DNA from: DAONJL01 sp035405645 [NCBI: bacterium] | GTDB lineage: Bacteria; JAGOBX01; DAONJL01 | Direction: 5' to 3' | Assembly: GCA_035405645.1 (NCBI GenBank) | Contig: DAONJL010000008.1 | Span: forward strand, 18,359 to 82,358 | DNA: 64,000 bases | Shown here: positions 36,503 through 46,360 of the stretch, in pieces | Layout: each line of letters opens with the position of its first letter | Position numbering within the stretch: the first letter of the stretch is position 1 | Notes under the pieces: generated by a model | What the model was told of the DNA's origin: nothing | Seen by the model: only the letters and a program-made list of their open reading frames with translations | The model's database searches: none | Program-made: the position numbers and the translations under genes

Positions 36503-37897
36503 CTAAAATTTTAAATTGCCTGGCGTTCTTGGACACGGTATAACATCTCTTATATTTATCATTCCTGTAATAAATAATAACATTCGTTCAACACCTAATC
36601 CAAAACCTGAATGTGGCACTGTCCCATATCTTCGTAAGTCTATATACCACCAATATTTTTCTTCATCTAATCCACACTCTTTGATTCTTTCCATTAATTT
36701 TTCTAATCTATGTTCTCTTTGACTACCACCTATTATTTCACCTATTCCTGGAACAAGTATATCCATAGCACGAACTGTTTTTTCATCATCATTTACATAC
36801 ATATAAAATGGCTTTATTTTTCGTGGATATGATATTACTACAAGCGGTTTCTTAAATTCTTTTTCTGTTAAATATTTTTCATGCTCTGCCTGTAAATTGT
36901 TGCCCCACTCAACTGGATATTCCCATTCCACTTTTGCTTTCAATAATATTTCTATTGCTTCGCTATATGTTATTATTTTGAATTCTGTATTTAATACACC
37001 ATCTAATCTTTTTAATAAGTCATTATCAATCATCTTATTTAAAAATTCTAAATCTTCTTTATTATTATCTAAAACAAATTTAATTAAATATTTTATAAAT
37101 TCAACTGCTATCTTAATATTATCATCTAATTCACAAAATGCCATTTCTGGTTCTACCATCCAGAACTCTGCTAAATGCCGTGGAGTCGTAGAATTCTCTG
37201 CACGAAATGTTGGTCCAAATGTATAAATATCGCCCATTGAACATGCATATATCTCACCTTCTAATTGTCCACTTACTGTTAAGTATGCTGGTGCTTTAAA
37301 AAAATCACCTGTATAATCTACTCGCCCATCTTTTATAGGTATTTTATCTAAATCTAATGTTGTTACTTTAAACATTTCACCTGCACCTTCACAATCACTG
37401 CCTGTTATTATTGGCGTATGAATATAATAAAATCCGCGTTCCTGAAAAAATTTGTGTATTCCATAAGATAAACTATTTCTTATTCGTGTTATTGCACCAA
37501 ATGTATTTGAACGAGGTCGTAAATGTGCTATTTCTCGCATATATTCAAATGAATGCCCTTTTTTCTGTAATGGATATTTTTCATCTGTAAACCCATATAC
37601 TTCTATTTTTTCTGCTTTTATTTCTACTTCCTGTTTTGTTCCTTCTGATTTTGTTAATTTGCCTTTTACACATATTGAAGAACCTGTGGTTAATTTTAAT
37701 ATATCTCTCTCATAATATTCTAATTTATTTTCTGCTATTATCTGAATATTATTTATTGTTGAACCATCATTTAATTCAATAAATGAAAAACCTGCTTTTG
37801 AATCACGGCGAGTTCGAACCCACCCTTTTACCACCACATCTTTATTTAACAATTCTTCTTTATTTTTTAATATTTCTTTAATTTTTTTCCGTTCCAT
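36503..37897 (-). CDS. asnS: Asparaginyl-tRNA synthetase
   Basis: This 464-residue class IIb synthetase has an N-terminal anticodon-binding OB fold (VVVKGWVRTRRDSKAGFSFIELNDG at about 20-45) and a class II core: motif 1 around FFQERGFYYIHTPIITGSD, motif 2 TFRAENSTTPRHLAEFWMVEPE, and motif 3 near the end (SGFGLGVERMLLF). WMVEPE and the final PGNLKF are AsnRS-type features. Its presence suggests direct Asn-tRNA charging in this organism. Confidence 0.95.
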   Translation of the reverse strand: MERKKIKEILKNKEELLNKDVVVKGWVRTRRDSKAGFSFIELNDGSTINNIQIIAENKLEYYERDILKLTTGSSICVKGKLTKSEGTKQEVEIKAEKIEVYGFTDEKYPLQKKGHSFEYMREIAHLRPRSNTFGAITRIRNSLSYGIHKFFQERGFYYIHTPIITGSDCEGAGEMFKVTTLDLDKIPIKDGRVDYTGDFFKAPAYLTVSGQLEGEIYACSMGDIYTFGPTFRAENSTTPRHLAEFWMVEPEMAFCELDDNIKIAVEFIKYLIKFVLDNNKEDLEFLNKMIDNDLLKRLDGVLNTEFKIITYSEAIEILLKAKVEWEYPVEWGNNLQAEHEKYLTEKEFKKPLVVISYPRKIKPFYMYVNDDEKTVRAMDILVPGIGEIIGGSQREHRLEKLMERIKECGLDEEKYWWYIDLRRYGTVPHSGFGLGVERMLLFITGMINIRDVIPCPRTPGNLKF

Positions 37898-37913
37898 TTT
37901 CTTTTCCTTTCTT

Positions 37914-38846
37914 TTATTCTTCCTTTTCTATAAAATAATATACCTCTCCATCTTTATTTATTTCTTTTATTTTATTTCCTTCTTCTTTTAATAAATACAT
38001 CATTTTTTCTATTTCTAATTTTTTTTGATTTGTTAATTTTATTAAATCGTTAATTGTGCAAGGTCTTCTTTCAATTATACTGATAATTTCATTTTTATTT
38101 ATTCCTGATTTAATTTCTCTTTTAAAATGGCTTATTATCTCAACTGGTCGATTGAAATATTTTATTTTATTATTTAATTCAATTTCTGTCAAGGGTGTTA
38201 AATTTTTTTCCGTTCCCGGTCTTACCATTGTGTTTAATTGAATTTTGTCTGGTCTTATTTTTTCTGTTATTTCTGCTATCTTCTTTACCTCTTCTTCACT
38301 ATCATTTATCCCTTTTACAAATAATATTTCGAGTATGTACTTGCCTTTATATTCTTTTCTAAATTCTATTAACCCTTCTATTATTTTTTCGATTTTCAAT
38401 TCTTTATGTGGTCTATTTATTTTTTGAAATATATCTATGCTTACTGCATCAAGTGATGGTATAACAACATCAGCATTTAATATTGATTTTCGCACTTCTT
38501 TTAAAAATAATAACGAACCATTAGTTAAAACGCAAACAGGAATTTCACACATTTTTTTAATTTCATTTATAAAAAATTCAATGTCAATTGATAGTGTTGG
38601 CTCACCACCACCTGAAAAAGTGATATAATTTAATTCTATCTTTTTTTCTAAAAACAATTTTAATTCATTTAATGCTTCTTCTTTATTTATATAACTTTTT
38701 CGCTCAATTGATAAATTAGTTGTTTTACCACATTCACAATAAATGCAATTATAAGAACAAGTTTTAAAAGGTACTAAATCAATACCAAGAGAAAAACCAA
38801 GTCGGCGTGATGGAACTGGTCCAAATATATATTTATATTTATCCAT
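37914..38846 (-). CDS. Radical SAM protein (COG0731-like) with C-terminal winged helix
   Basis: This 310-residue protein has an N-terminal FGPVPSRRLGFSLGIDLVP preamble and the cluster motif CSYNCIYC (Cys x3 Cys x2 Cys) near residue 32. A radical SAM barrel follows (ITFSGGGEPTLS near 92), then a winged-helix-like C-terminus at about 245-310. This is the stand-alone COG0731 form with a helix-turn-helix tail; its reaction is not known. It lies 17 bases from asnS and one base from the MscS-like gene. Confidence 0.85.
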   Translation of the reverse strand: MDKYKYIFGPVPSRRLGFSLGIDLVPFKTCSYNCIYCECGKTTNLSIERKSYINKEEALNELKLFLEKKIELNYITFSGGGEPTLSIDIEFFINEIKKMCEIPVCVLTNGSLLFLKEVRKSILNADVVIPSLDAVSIDIFQKINRPHKELKIEKIIEGLIEFRKEYKGKYILEILFVKGINDSEEEVKKIAEITEKIRPDKIQLNTMVRPGTEKNLTPLTEIELNNKIKYFNRPVEIISHFKREIKSGINKNEIISIIERRPCTINDLIKLTNQKKLEIEKMMYLLKEEGNKIKEINKDGEVYYFIEKEE

Positions 38847-38847
38847 T

Positions 38848-39663
38848 TTATAAATATATTTTAATTATTTCTTTATTAAAAAAATCTTTATTCTCAATAA
38901 TAATCCTGCCATTTTTGGCATATATTTCAACAGATGTTAATGTAATATTTCTAATTTTCACCTCTTCATTATTATATATTATCGTATCACCTGTTTTATA
39001 CTTTTTCTTTATTTTAAAATAATATATAATGTTTTTAAAATAATCAATAGATGCAACCGCAAATGAAAGTCCAGAACAAATTATAATGGTTTCAAATGCT
39101 AATTTAATAAGATTATTTGTTGTATCAACATTAACATCAATAAGTGAAAGTGAAAAAGGTAAAGCAATTAATAAAAAAATTAAGCCAAAAAGAAAAGGTA
39201 AAATTTTCAAATGCAAAATACCTGTAATTGCAAAAATTATTTCAAGTATTTTTCCCATTACAGAACCAATAAATAGTGCAAAAATTAATATTGTTATTAA
39301 TGCTAAAATTGATGGAACTATTCGTAAATAATCATTTATCTCTTTTATCATATCAATTCCTGTTCTGTTTATAGCTATTGATATAAACAAAAGAATAATT
39401 AACCAATAAAATAATTTAGATACCAAACGCGAAGGAATATCTTTTAAATGAGTATTTATAAAATCATAAAGCCCTAAAAAATCGATTGCAGAATCAAAAC
39501 GGATTAATTTTAAAATATTGAAAAGCGACAAATAAAGCAATTTGGCAATAATAAGACCAATTAATATAATTAAAATGCTGATAATAAATATATCGTAAAT
39601 TTTTGCAAGTAAATCTAAATTATATTTAAACGGCATTATAATATTTTCTAATATTGTTTCCAT
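38848..39663 (-). CDS. MscS-like conserved-helix membrane protein
   Basis: This 271-residue protein has about six hydrophobic helices, the second half with small-residue-rich helices, then a short beta-like C-terminal domain (about 210-271: TGDTIIYNNEEVKIRNITLT). This is the pattern of MscS-type proteins, in which a beta domain follows the pore helix, or of the related conserved-TM-helix family. The usual pore-lining Gly/Ala-rich MscS helix is not clear, so channel function is uncertain. GAAAGGAGT precedes the start. Confidence 0.6.
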   Translation of the reverse strand: METILENIIMPFKYNLDLLAKIYDIFIISILIILIGLIIAKLLYLSLFNILKLIRFDSAIDFLGLYDFINTHLKDIPSRLVSKLFYWLIILLFISIAINRTGIDMIKEINDYLRIVPSILALITILIFALFIGSVMGKILEIIFAITGILHLKILPFLFGLIFLLIALPFSLSLIDVNVDTTNNLIKLAFETIIICSGLSFAVASIDYFKNIIYYFKIKKKYKTGDTIIYNNEEVKIRNITLTSVEIYAKNGRIIIENKDFFNKEIIKIYL

Positions 39664-39725
39664 TTCTTACTCCTTTCAATAAAAATAATTTATCAAAAAA
39701 AATTTTAAAATTCAATATTTATTTT

Positions 39726-41057
39726 TTATCTTGAAAGATATTCATCTAATGTCATTATTTTTATTTTCATACCATCAGTTTCCATAACTATTGTGCCCAT
39801 ATCCATTGTTTGAAATATTTTGATTCGTTTCTCCTGTAATAATCTTATTGTTTTTGGATGTGGATGACCATATTTATTTACTCTTGCTACACTAATTACT
39901 GCATACTTTGGTTTTACTTTTTCTAAAAACTTTTTTGAAGTTGATGAATTACTTCCATGATGACCAACTTTTAATACTATCGAATTTATATTCTGAAATT
40001 TCTTTATTATTTCCTCTTCTACTTCTTTTTCAGCATCACCTGTTAATAAAAAACTTATATTTTTATGCTTTATTCTTATTACTACTGATGAATTATTTAT
40101 TTCTTCAAAATCAGAATGTTTAAACGGATTTAATACAACTACATTTTTTAAGCCAGACCATTTTAATTTCATTCCGCCATTTGCTATTGTATATTTTATT
40201 TTTTTACTTTTTATTCTTGAAAGTATTTTATTATAAAGCGATGAAGTATAAGGAACACCAGGGTCAAGGACTTCTTTAATTTTAAAATCTTCTAATAATT
40301 TAGGCACGCCACCAATATGGTCTTCATGTGCGTGTGTCATTACTAATGTTTCTATTTTTTTTACTTTTAAATCTTTTAATACTGCATATAAATTTCTATA
40401 ACTGCCACCAGGACCAGCATCAATCATATACCAATAATTTTTTGGCGTTTTTATTAATATTGCATCACCCTGTCCAACATCAATAAAAAATATTATTAAT
40501 TTTTGTTTTGATTTGTCTTCTTCTTCTGCTGCTTCCTCTTCTGTCGCTGTACCTTCTTTTATCTCTTCTTTTATTGGTGGTTGTTCACCTTCTGCAATTT
40601 CTTTTTGTTCTGTTTCTACTGTTTTTTCTTCTGTTATTTTTGGTTGTTCTGTTACTACTATTTCTTGTTCTTGTAATTTTAATTGTTCTTGAATTGCTAA
40701 TAATTTTTTTGCTACTATCTGATTGTAAATATAATACCCACCATAAGCAATTAATGATAAAATAATTAAAGGCAAAAAATATGTAATTGCACTTTTCTTT
40801 TTTGGTTTATATGTATCAATATATTCAGGGAAAATTTTTTCACACGCTGTTCTTAATGCATTTATAAATTCTTCTGATGTATCATAAAAAAAAATTGTAT
40901 ATTTATAGTTCTTTTCAAATGAAGGATATATTTGGGAAGATTTTACATTACTGAAATATTCTTTTAATTTTTGTAACCCTATTTCTTTACCATTAAATAA
41001 GATTTGAACTTTACTTACTTTATATTGTGGGTCAATTTTCCAGAAGATATTATTCAT
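39726..41057 (-). CDS. ComEC-like metallo-beta-lactamase-fold hydrolase with membrane anchor
   Basis: This 443-residue protein has an N-terminal cytosolic segment of about 90 residues, one membrane helix at about 92-113, a Glu/Thr/Gln-rich linker to about 185, and an MBL domain (about 190-440). The MBL domain begins FIDVGQGDAILIKTP and has the metal motif THAHEDHIGG near 240, FLLTGDAEKE and KVGHHGSNSSTS. These match the C-terminal hydrolase of ComEC and its stand-alone homologues. The channel (competence) part of ComEC is absent, so DNA uptake cannot be inferred. Confidence 0.85.
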   Translation of the reverse strand: MNNIFWKIDPQYKVSKVQILFNGKEIGLQKLKEYFSNVKSSQIYPSFEKNYKYTIFFYDTSEEFINALRTACEKIFPEYIDTYKPKKKSAITYFLPLIILSLIAYGGYYIYNQIVAKKLLAIQEQLKLQEQEIVVTEQPKITEEKTVETEQKEIAEGEQPPIKEEIKEGTATEEEAAEEEDKSKQKLIIFFIDVGQGDAILIKTPKNYWYMIDAGPGGSYRNLYAVLKDLKVKKIETLVMTHAHEDHIGGVPKLLEDFKIKEVLDPGVPYTSSLYNKILSRIKSKKIKYTIANGGMKLKWSGLKNVVVLNPFKHSDFEEINNSSVVIRIKHKNISFLLTGDAEKEVEEEIIKKFQNINSIVLKVGHHGSNSSTSKKFLEKVKPKYAVISVARVNKYGHPHPKTIRLLQEKRIKIFQTMDMGTIVMETDGMKIKIMTLDEYLSR

Positions 41058-41089
41058 AAAAAAATATTAAAAGAAACAACTAACATTTT

Positions 41090-41392
41090 TTATTTCGTAT
41101 CATAGTCTTTTACATACATCCCATTATCACTTATTACTATTGTCTTTCCTAATTTTTCTAAATCTTTTTTCAAAATAAATAAATCATTCACTATATCTTT
41201 TTTACGCATTTCTATATCTTGAATTATCTTTTCTAATAATTGATTATTATTCATCCCTTTTTCAACTCTTTTTTTTATCATCTCTCTATGTTTAGCAATA
41301 TCTTCATTGAAATTATTAAATTTCTCTATTAATTTTTTTGAATATTCAACCAATACATTTATCGAAAAATCAGAAAGAAAAAATTTTGACAT
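41090..41392 (-). CDS. Small helical protein of unknown function
   Basis: This 100-residue protein is charged and helical through most of its length (about 10-85: KKLIEKFNNFNEDIAKH and following heptads). It ends in a short beta-like stretch, KTIVISDNGMYVKDY. It sits two bases from the SEC-C gene and 32 bases from the MBL gene. No family is recognised; the spacing supports a real gene in the same transcript. Confidence 0.6.
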   Translation of the reverse strand: MSKFFLSDFSINVLVEYSKKLIEKFNNFNEDIAKHREMIKKRVEKGMNNNQLLEKIIQDIEMRKKDIVNDLFILKKDLEKLGKTIVISDNGMYVKDYDTK

Positions 41393-41394
41393 AT

Positions 41395-43845
41395 TTATCG
41401 ACCCTTTTCTCTTAATTTAAAACAACAATTATTGTATTTCTTTGATGACCCACAAAAACATTTATTTTCTGGAACTTTTAATTTATTCATTTTTATAAAA
41501 TTAACAAATACTTTATTAAATTTAGTTATTATTTCTAATCGAATTGGAATATTATTTACAAAAGAACCAATATAATCTATGTCATTATTTACATATAACT
41601 TATAAAATTTATTTAAAATATTTTTTTCCTCTTCTTTATCATTATTTGCATTATAAAATTTATATAATCCATAAAAAAATTCAAGAACTGAAAATTCATC
41701 TATTAAATTTCTCATATAATAAAAGAACCAATAATCATTTATATAAAAAGAAAAATAAATTCTATCAATAAAAAATCGATAATAATCATCATCATTTTTA
41801 ATTAAAAAGCAATCCACTAAATCTTTATAAGAAGAAATTTCACCATAAAAAGGAACTATTATTTTATTTAAAGAAAAATCAATAAAATTATATTTATTTC
41901 TCTCATCAAGAAAATCATAAATAAAACTATTGAAAAAAATTATTTTATTAAAATAGATTAAATTTATTATATTTTTGTGAACCATTAAAGAACCAGTACA
42001 ATTACAATTTGGACAGGTATAATTCAATGAATCAATATAAAACATTTGTAAATTATGATTTCTAAAATATATCTTGTCACAATATGCTATAAAGTAATTT
42101 TGGCAATTTAAACAAAATAATAAAATTTCAAATTTATTATTTGCTTTAATCCAATAAAAGTATCTTTCATCTAATAATTTTTCATAATCCAAATTTTTGT
42201 CAAATTTTATTTCATTATTATATAGTTTTAAATAAAATAATAATGCTTTCAATAAATTGCTATTTGTTTTTTTCTGATATTCTTCTACGATTGGAATGAA
42301 ATCTTTATCAAGATAATAAAGTATAATTTTTAAAAAATTTTGAAATGAATGAAAATAAAATTTTGAATGATTTTGTAGAAAATAAATTTTATATTCATCA
42401 TCTAATAATGCAAAAAAATAACTAACAAAATCTTTATTAGTGCCAACTAATAAAAAAACATCTAAAAATTCTTTAATTTTATCTAAATAATTATATTTTA
42501 AAAGATAAGTCAAATATTTTTCAATATTTTCATAAATTTTATTAACTCCGTCTGAATATAAATTACTATATATTGAACAATATTTTAAAAATTTTTCTAC
42601 ATTCTGCAAATTAAAATTTTTGAAACTTATATCTTCTTTTTCTAATCTTAAATTTAGGTCAAGCAATAAATTAAATAATTCAAAAAAATATGTTAATGTA
42701 TTTTCTTTTTCTACTAAATATGTTATATATTTTTTAATTCTTGCAATTTTTGTTTTATCATCTGGATATCTTTTATTGAAATGATAATGTAGAAAATCCT
42801 TTATATAATTATTTTGCTGAAAATTACTTAATCTTATAAATTTTTCTAATTGTTCATTTTTTTCAAAATTAAAAATTACTAACTCTTCTTCAAATAAAAA
42901 TATTATTGAAAAATATATAAAATAAATTGTTCTTACTAATATATCTATCCAAATTTCTCTTAACCTGGAATTATTAATTTCTTTAAAAAATGATTTTTGT
43001 TCTTCTTCGCTTAGTTCAAAAAAGAAAAATTTATATTGTTGTATTATACCATACCACGGCTTATAAAAACTCTGTTTTAATTTTTTTAACTCTTCTTCAA
43101 TCTGTATAATTATTTCTTTTCCCCTATTTAATATTTCATTAAAATCTTCTTCTTTTGCTTTATTACATCTATTCCTGAATAAAAAAATTTTTTTCAATAT
43201 TTCCTTTGAAATATTTTTTTTATTTAATAAAAGTTCACCTCTATAATAAAATGTTTTTATTTCAACACAAAACTTATCAATTGCCTTAAAAAAATATATA
43301 AAATTTCTACTTTTCTTTTTATTTAGTTTTAAAAATATTTTCTTTATTTGTTCTTCATTTGATGGTTGATAATTATATAATAAATAATTATATAAATCTT
43401 GATTAAAAAATTTTTCATAATTTTCATCAATTATTTTTATTAGTTCTTCTAATGATACTCTTGATGATATTAATATTTTGATAATTAATTTTTTTATTAT
43501 TTCTGAATTATTATTTTGAAAACAATCCAGAAAATAATCTTCTATTTCTGTTATATTAAATTTTTGATATAGAAGTGCTAAAACCAGAAAAATATCTTCG
43601 CCAATATCTTTATCATTTATATCTTTATATAATCTATATAATTCTTTAATGTTACTTAAATATTCCTTTGCTAAATAATTAAAATTTTCATAAAAACTAA
43701 AATTATCAGAAATCTTTTTCTCTTTAAATAAATCAAAAAATTTTTCTGGATAATTTTTAAATATCTTTAAAAGTATATTGGTTTCTAATGTTGAAACTTC
43801 TTTAAAAACTTCATACTTTTCTAATAATTGTTCTCTTGTTTCCAT
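41395..43845 (-). CDS. Large helical-repeat protein with zinc ribbon and C-terminal SEC-C motif
   Basis: This 816-residue hydrophilic protein is without a signal. Most is helical and Phe/Tyr/Leu/Lys-rich, probably a helical-repeat solenoid. Two cysteine clusters lie near 575-620: CLNCQNYFIAYC, then CPNCNC about 25 residues on, forming a likely zinc ribbon. The last 25 residues (NKCFCGSSKKYNNCC) are a SEC-C zinc motif as at the end of SecA and in many unrelated proteins, where it mediates binding. It follows a NusG paralogue by 17 bases. No homologous family is recognised. Confidence 0.7.
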   Translation of the reverse strand: METREQLLEKYEVFKEVSTLETNILLKIFKNYPEKFFDLFKEKKISDNFSFYENFNYLAKEYLSNIKELYRLYKDINDKDIGEDIFLVLALLYQKFNITEIEDYFLDCFQNNNSEIIKKLIIKILISSRVSLEELIKIIDENYEKFFNQDLYNYLLYNYQPSNEEQIKKIFLKLNKKKSRNFIYFFKAIDKFCVEIKTFYYRGELLLNKKNISKEILKKIFLFRNRCNKAKEEDFNEILNRGKEIIIQIEEELKKLKQSFYKPWYGIIQQYKFFFFELSEEEQKSFFKEINNSRLREIWIDILVRTIYFIYFSIIFLFEEELVIFNFEKNEQLEKFIRLSNFQQNNYIKDFLHYHFNKRYPDDKTKIARIKKYITYLVEKENTLTYFFELFNLLLDLNLRLEKEDISFKNFNLQNVEKFLKYCSIYSNLYSDGVNKIYENIEKYLTYLLKYNYLDKIKEFLDVFLLVGTNKDFVSYFFALLDDEYKIYFLQNHSKFYFHSFQNFLKIILYYLDKDFIPIVEEYQKKTNSNLLKALLFYLKLYNNEIKFDKNLDYEKLLDERYFYWIKANNKFEILLFCLNCQNYFIAYCDKIYFRNHNLQMFYIDSLNYTCPNCNCTGSLMVHKNIINLIYFNKIIFFNSFIYDFLDERNKYNFIDFSLNKIIVPFYGEISSYKDLVDCFLIKNDDDYYRFFIDRIYFSFYINDYWFFYYMRNLIDEFSVLEFFYGLYKFYNANNDKEEEKNILNKFYKLYVNNDIDYIGSFVNNIPIRLEIITKFNKVFVNFIKMNKLKVPENKCFCGSSKKYNNCCFKLREKGR

Positions 43846-43862
43846 CTTTTTTCTCTCTTTAA

Positions 43863-44387
43863 CTAAATTTTTTCTATGATTCTTGATGTTAATTGTATTA
43901 ATTGCACTCTGCCAAATAATGAAAATTCAACCCACACTCTTTCTTTGCGCTTATCTATTTTTTTTATTATTCCTTCCATATTAACCAATGGACCTGAAAT
44001 GACTTTTATTAAATCACCTTCCATTATCATTTTTGAATAATCAATTAATTCATCTTCATTAACCATATTTAATATTTTATCAATTTCAAATTGATATAAT
44101 GGTAATGGTTTTAAATCATTATTTATTACTTTTATAAATCCTTTTAAATTCTTTTTATTTTGATATATTTTTACAAAATAATCACCTTTGTAAAATAAAT
44201 AACCAGGAAATAATACTTTTTCTGTATCAAAATATTGTCTCTGTTTTCTTATTAATAATTTTCTTTTTGGTAATAATAAATTGGTGGGTGGTATTATTTC
44301 ATTTTCAATTAGTTTATATTTAATAGATTCTTCTTTTCCTGATAATGTATTTATTACATACCAATCTGAATAAATTAAATTACTCAT
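43863..44387 (-). CDS. NusG-family transcription elongation factor paralogue (LoaP/RfaH-like)
   Basis: The protein has 174 residues. The NGN domain begins DWYVINTLSGKEESIKYKL and contains KVLFPGYLFYKG. The C-terminal KOW domain (about 125-174) starts EGDLIKVISGPLVNMEGIIKK. Housekeeping NusG is usually encoded with SecE and ribosomal proteins, and none is here. The PKRKLLIRK-type middle resembles LoaP/UpxY antiterminators. It heads a long run of genes on the same strand, which fits a specialised antitermination role. The stop is TAG, showing that TAG terminates in this genome. Confidence 0.85.
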   Translation of the reverse strand: MSNLIYSDWYVINTLSGKEESIKYKLIENEIIPPTNLLLPKRKLLIRKQRQYFDTEKVLFPGYLFYKGDYFVKIYQNKKNLKGFIKVINNDLKPLPLYQFEIDKILNMVNEDELIDYSKMIMEGDLIKVISGPLVNMEGIIKKIDKRKERVWVEFSLFGRVQLIQLTSRIIEKI

Positions 44388-44425
44388 ATTTACTTCTCAT
44401 ATTAAATTCAATTTTAAATTATAAA

Positions 44426-44454
44426 TTTTTATAAAAAAAAATATTTATAGTCAA
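44426..44454 (-). promoter_or_regulatory. Possible promoter before the NusG-paralogue gene
   Basis: Minus-strand TTGACT (44454-44449), then a 17-base spacer and TAAAAA (44431-44426); a TATAAA two bases nearer is also possible. The 134-base gap before the APC-transporter stop holds nothing else readable. Confidence 0.3.
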
Positions 44455-44521
44455 GATATTTTTCTTTTGGAAATAATAATCGACAAGCAGTTATTTTTTT
44501 GAATTTTTAAAAACTGAAAAT

Positions 44522-46360
44522 TTATAATGCAATATTTCGCACTCTTCTGGCAAGTAATAATACATCTTTAATTGATTGTTCATTTTTTGCTTTCAGCCAT
44601 TTTTCTAAAAATTTCTCATCCATACTTATTTGTGCTATTGCTGCTAATATTTTTAGATGTAAATTTCTATCATTTATCGAACTGACTATCACAAAAACTG
44701 CTTTTATATTTTGATGTGCTTCATCAAAATAAATTCCTTCTTTATTTCGAACTATTAATAATGTAAATTGCTGTGGTTCATTAAAAACAATGTGTGGTAT
44801 TGCTAAATAATCTGTTAATGCTGTGCTTGATACATTTTCTCGTTCTAATAATAATTCATATAATTTCTCTTTATTTTTGCCTATTATCTTTTCTAATCTT
44901 TCGGCTATTAGTTTTAATAATTCATTAAGTTTCATTCTTTTCTCTAAATCAATTATATTGCTTGTTTCAATTAACTTATCAAATTGATCTGGAACAATTT
45001 CATCTCTATATAAAATTATTTCTTTTAATTCATTTTCTAATGTGCCTGTTACTAATTCTTTTGCTGTTATTCTTTCAATTAAATGCAATAATGCAAATTC
45101 TTGCTCAACTCTTTTTCGCCCATAAAACCAATAAACAAAAAAACTAAATAAAATAAAAATGAATGTAATTAATGTTGCTGTTAGCCCCATTTGAAAAATT
45201 AAAAATATAAAACATATAATACCAAATATTTGAAAAAACGGATATAATGGCGATTTAAATTTTGGAAGATAATTCTGAATATGACTTTCACGCATTATTA
45301 TTACTGATAAATTTGTTAATATTTGAATTAGTATTATACCAATTGATGCTGCTTCAATTAATATTTCCAATTTTACAAAAAGAAAAAAAATTATAAAAAA
45401 ACCAGAAAAAAGTATGGAAAAATAGGGCGTTTTAAATTGTTGATGAAATTTTAAATAAATTGGTGGAATAAGATTATCCTGTGATAAAGCAACAAGATAA
45501 CGCGATGCAGAAATTAATGCAAAATTAGCAGTTGATAAAAAAGCAAAAATTCCAGCAAGTGATAAAATTATATAACCCGATTTTCCCATAAAAATTAGTG
45601 CTGCATCTGATAATGGTGTTAATGTTTTTGATAATGTATCTGCATTTAATACTCCTATTGTGATAAAAACTAATGCTGAATACATAATTACACACGAACC
45701 TAATGATAATATCAAACCAAGCGGAATTATTTTTTCTGGTTTTTTATCTTCTTCTGATATGCTTGCTACTTTTAATAATCCACCATAAGAAATAAATATA
45801 AAACCAGTAGTAAATAAAAAATTATTAAAACCAAAAGGCATAAAAAATTTATAATGTTTTACATCTATTTTTGGTAAACCTTTTAAAATAAAAAAAATTA
45901 AAATACTAATTAAAATAAATATAAATATATTTTGAATACCACTTGACTTCTTTACACTTAATATATTTATTAAAATGAAAAATACACTAATCAAAATTAA
46001 TGTAAGATTACTGTATGTATGCATTAATAATTTTATAAATTCGCCAACACCAACTATTGCAAATGAACCTTTAAACACTAATGCCAACCAACTAATTATC
46101 CCAGCAATACAACCAACAGCTGGTCCTAAACATCTATTTATATAGAAATAATCACCACCAGATTTTGGCATTGCTGATGATAATTCTGCTATACTAAACA
46201 TTCCTGTCATTGCCAATAAACCAGCACATATATATGCTAAGATTGCAGATGAACCTGTAAGTGCAAATGCTAAGCCAGGTAATAGAAAAATTCCACTACT
46301 TATCATTCCTGTTGTTAAACTATATATATCTAATAAATTTAATTCTTTTTTAAATGTCAT
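44522..46360 (-). CDS. APC-family amino-acid permease with C-terminal PTS EIIA-like domain
   Basis: The protein has 612 residues. Residues 1-410 form a 12-helix APC transporter: the start LDIYSLTTGMISSGIFLLPG is the family's first-helix signature, and ELSSAMPKSGGDYFYINR follows. Residues about 465-612 form a EIIA (fructose/nitrogen, EIIA_2) domain with YLAIPHIVF, whose His aligns with the phospho-His of this domain. Such permease-EIIA fusions are known, and here the domain may regulate uptake by phosphorylation. Substrate is unknown. It overlaps the DUF2304 gene (ATGA). Confidence 0.88.
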   Translation of the reverse strand: MTFKKELNLLDIYSLTTGMISSGIFLLPGLAFALTGSSAILAYICAGLLAMTGMFSIAELSSAMPKSGGDYFYINRCLGPAVGCIAGIISWLALVFKGSFAIVGVGEFIKLLMHTYSNLTLILISVFFILINILSVKKSSGIQNIFIFILISILIFFILKGLPKIDVKHYKFFMPFGFNNFLFTTGFIFISYGGLLKVASISEEDKKPEKIIPLGLILSLGSCVIMYSALVFITIGVLNADTLSKTLTPLSDAALIFMGKSGYIILSLAGIFAFLSTANFALISASRYLVALSQDNLIPPIYLKFHQQFKTPYFSILFSGFFIIFFLFVKLEILIEAASIGIILIQILTNLSVIIMRESHIQNYLPKFKSPLYPFFQIFGIICFIFLIFQMGLTATLITFIFILFSFFVYWFYGRKRVEQEFALLHLIERITAKELVTGTLENELKEIILYRDEIVPDQFDKLIETSNIIDLEKRMKLNELLKLIAERLEKIIGKNKEKLYELLLERENVSSTALTDYLAIPHIVFNEPQQFTLLIVRNKEGIYFDEAHQNIKAVFVIVSSINDRNLHLKILAAIAQISMDEKFLEKWLKAKNEQSIKDVLLLARRVRNIAL

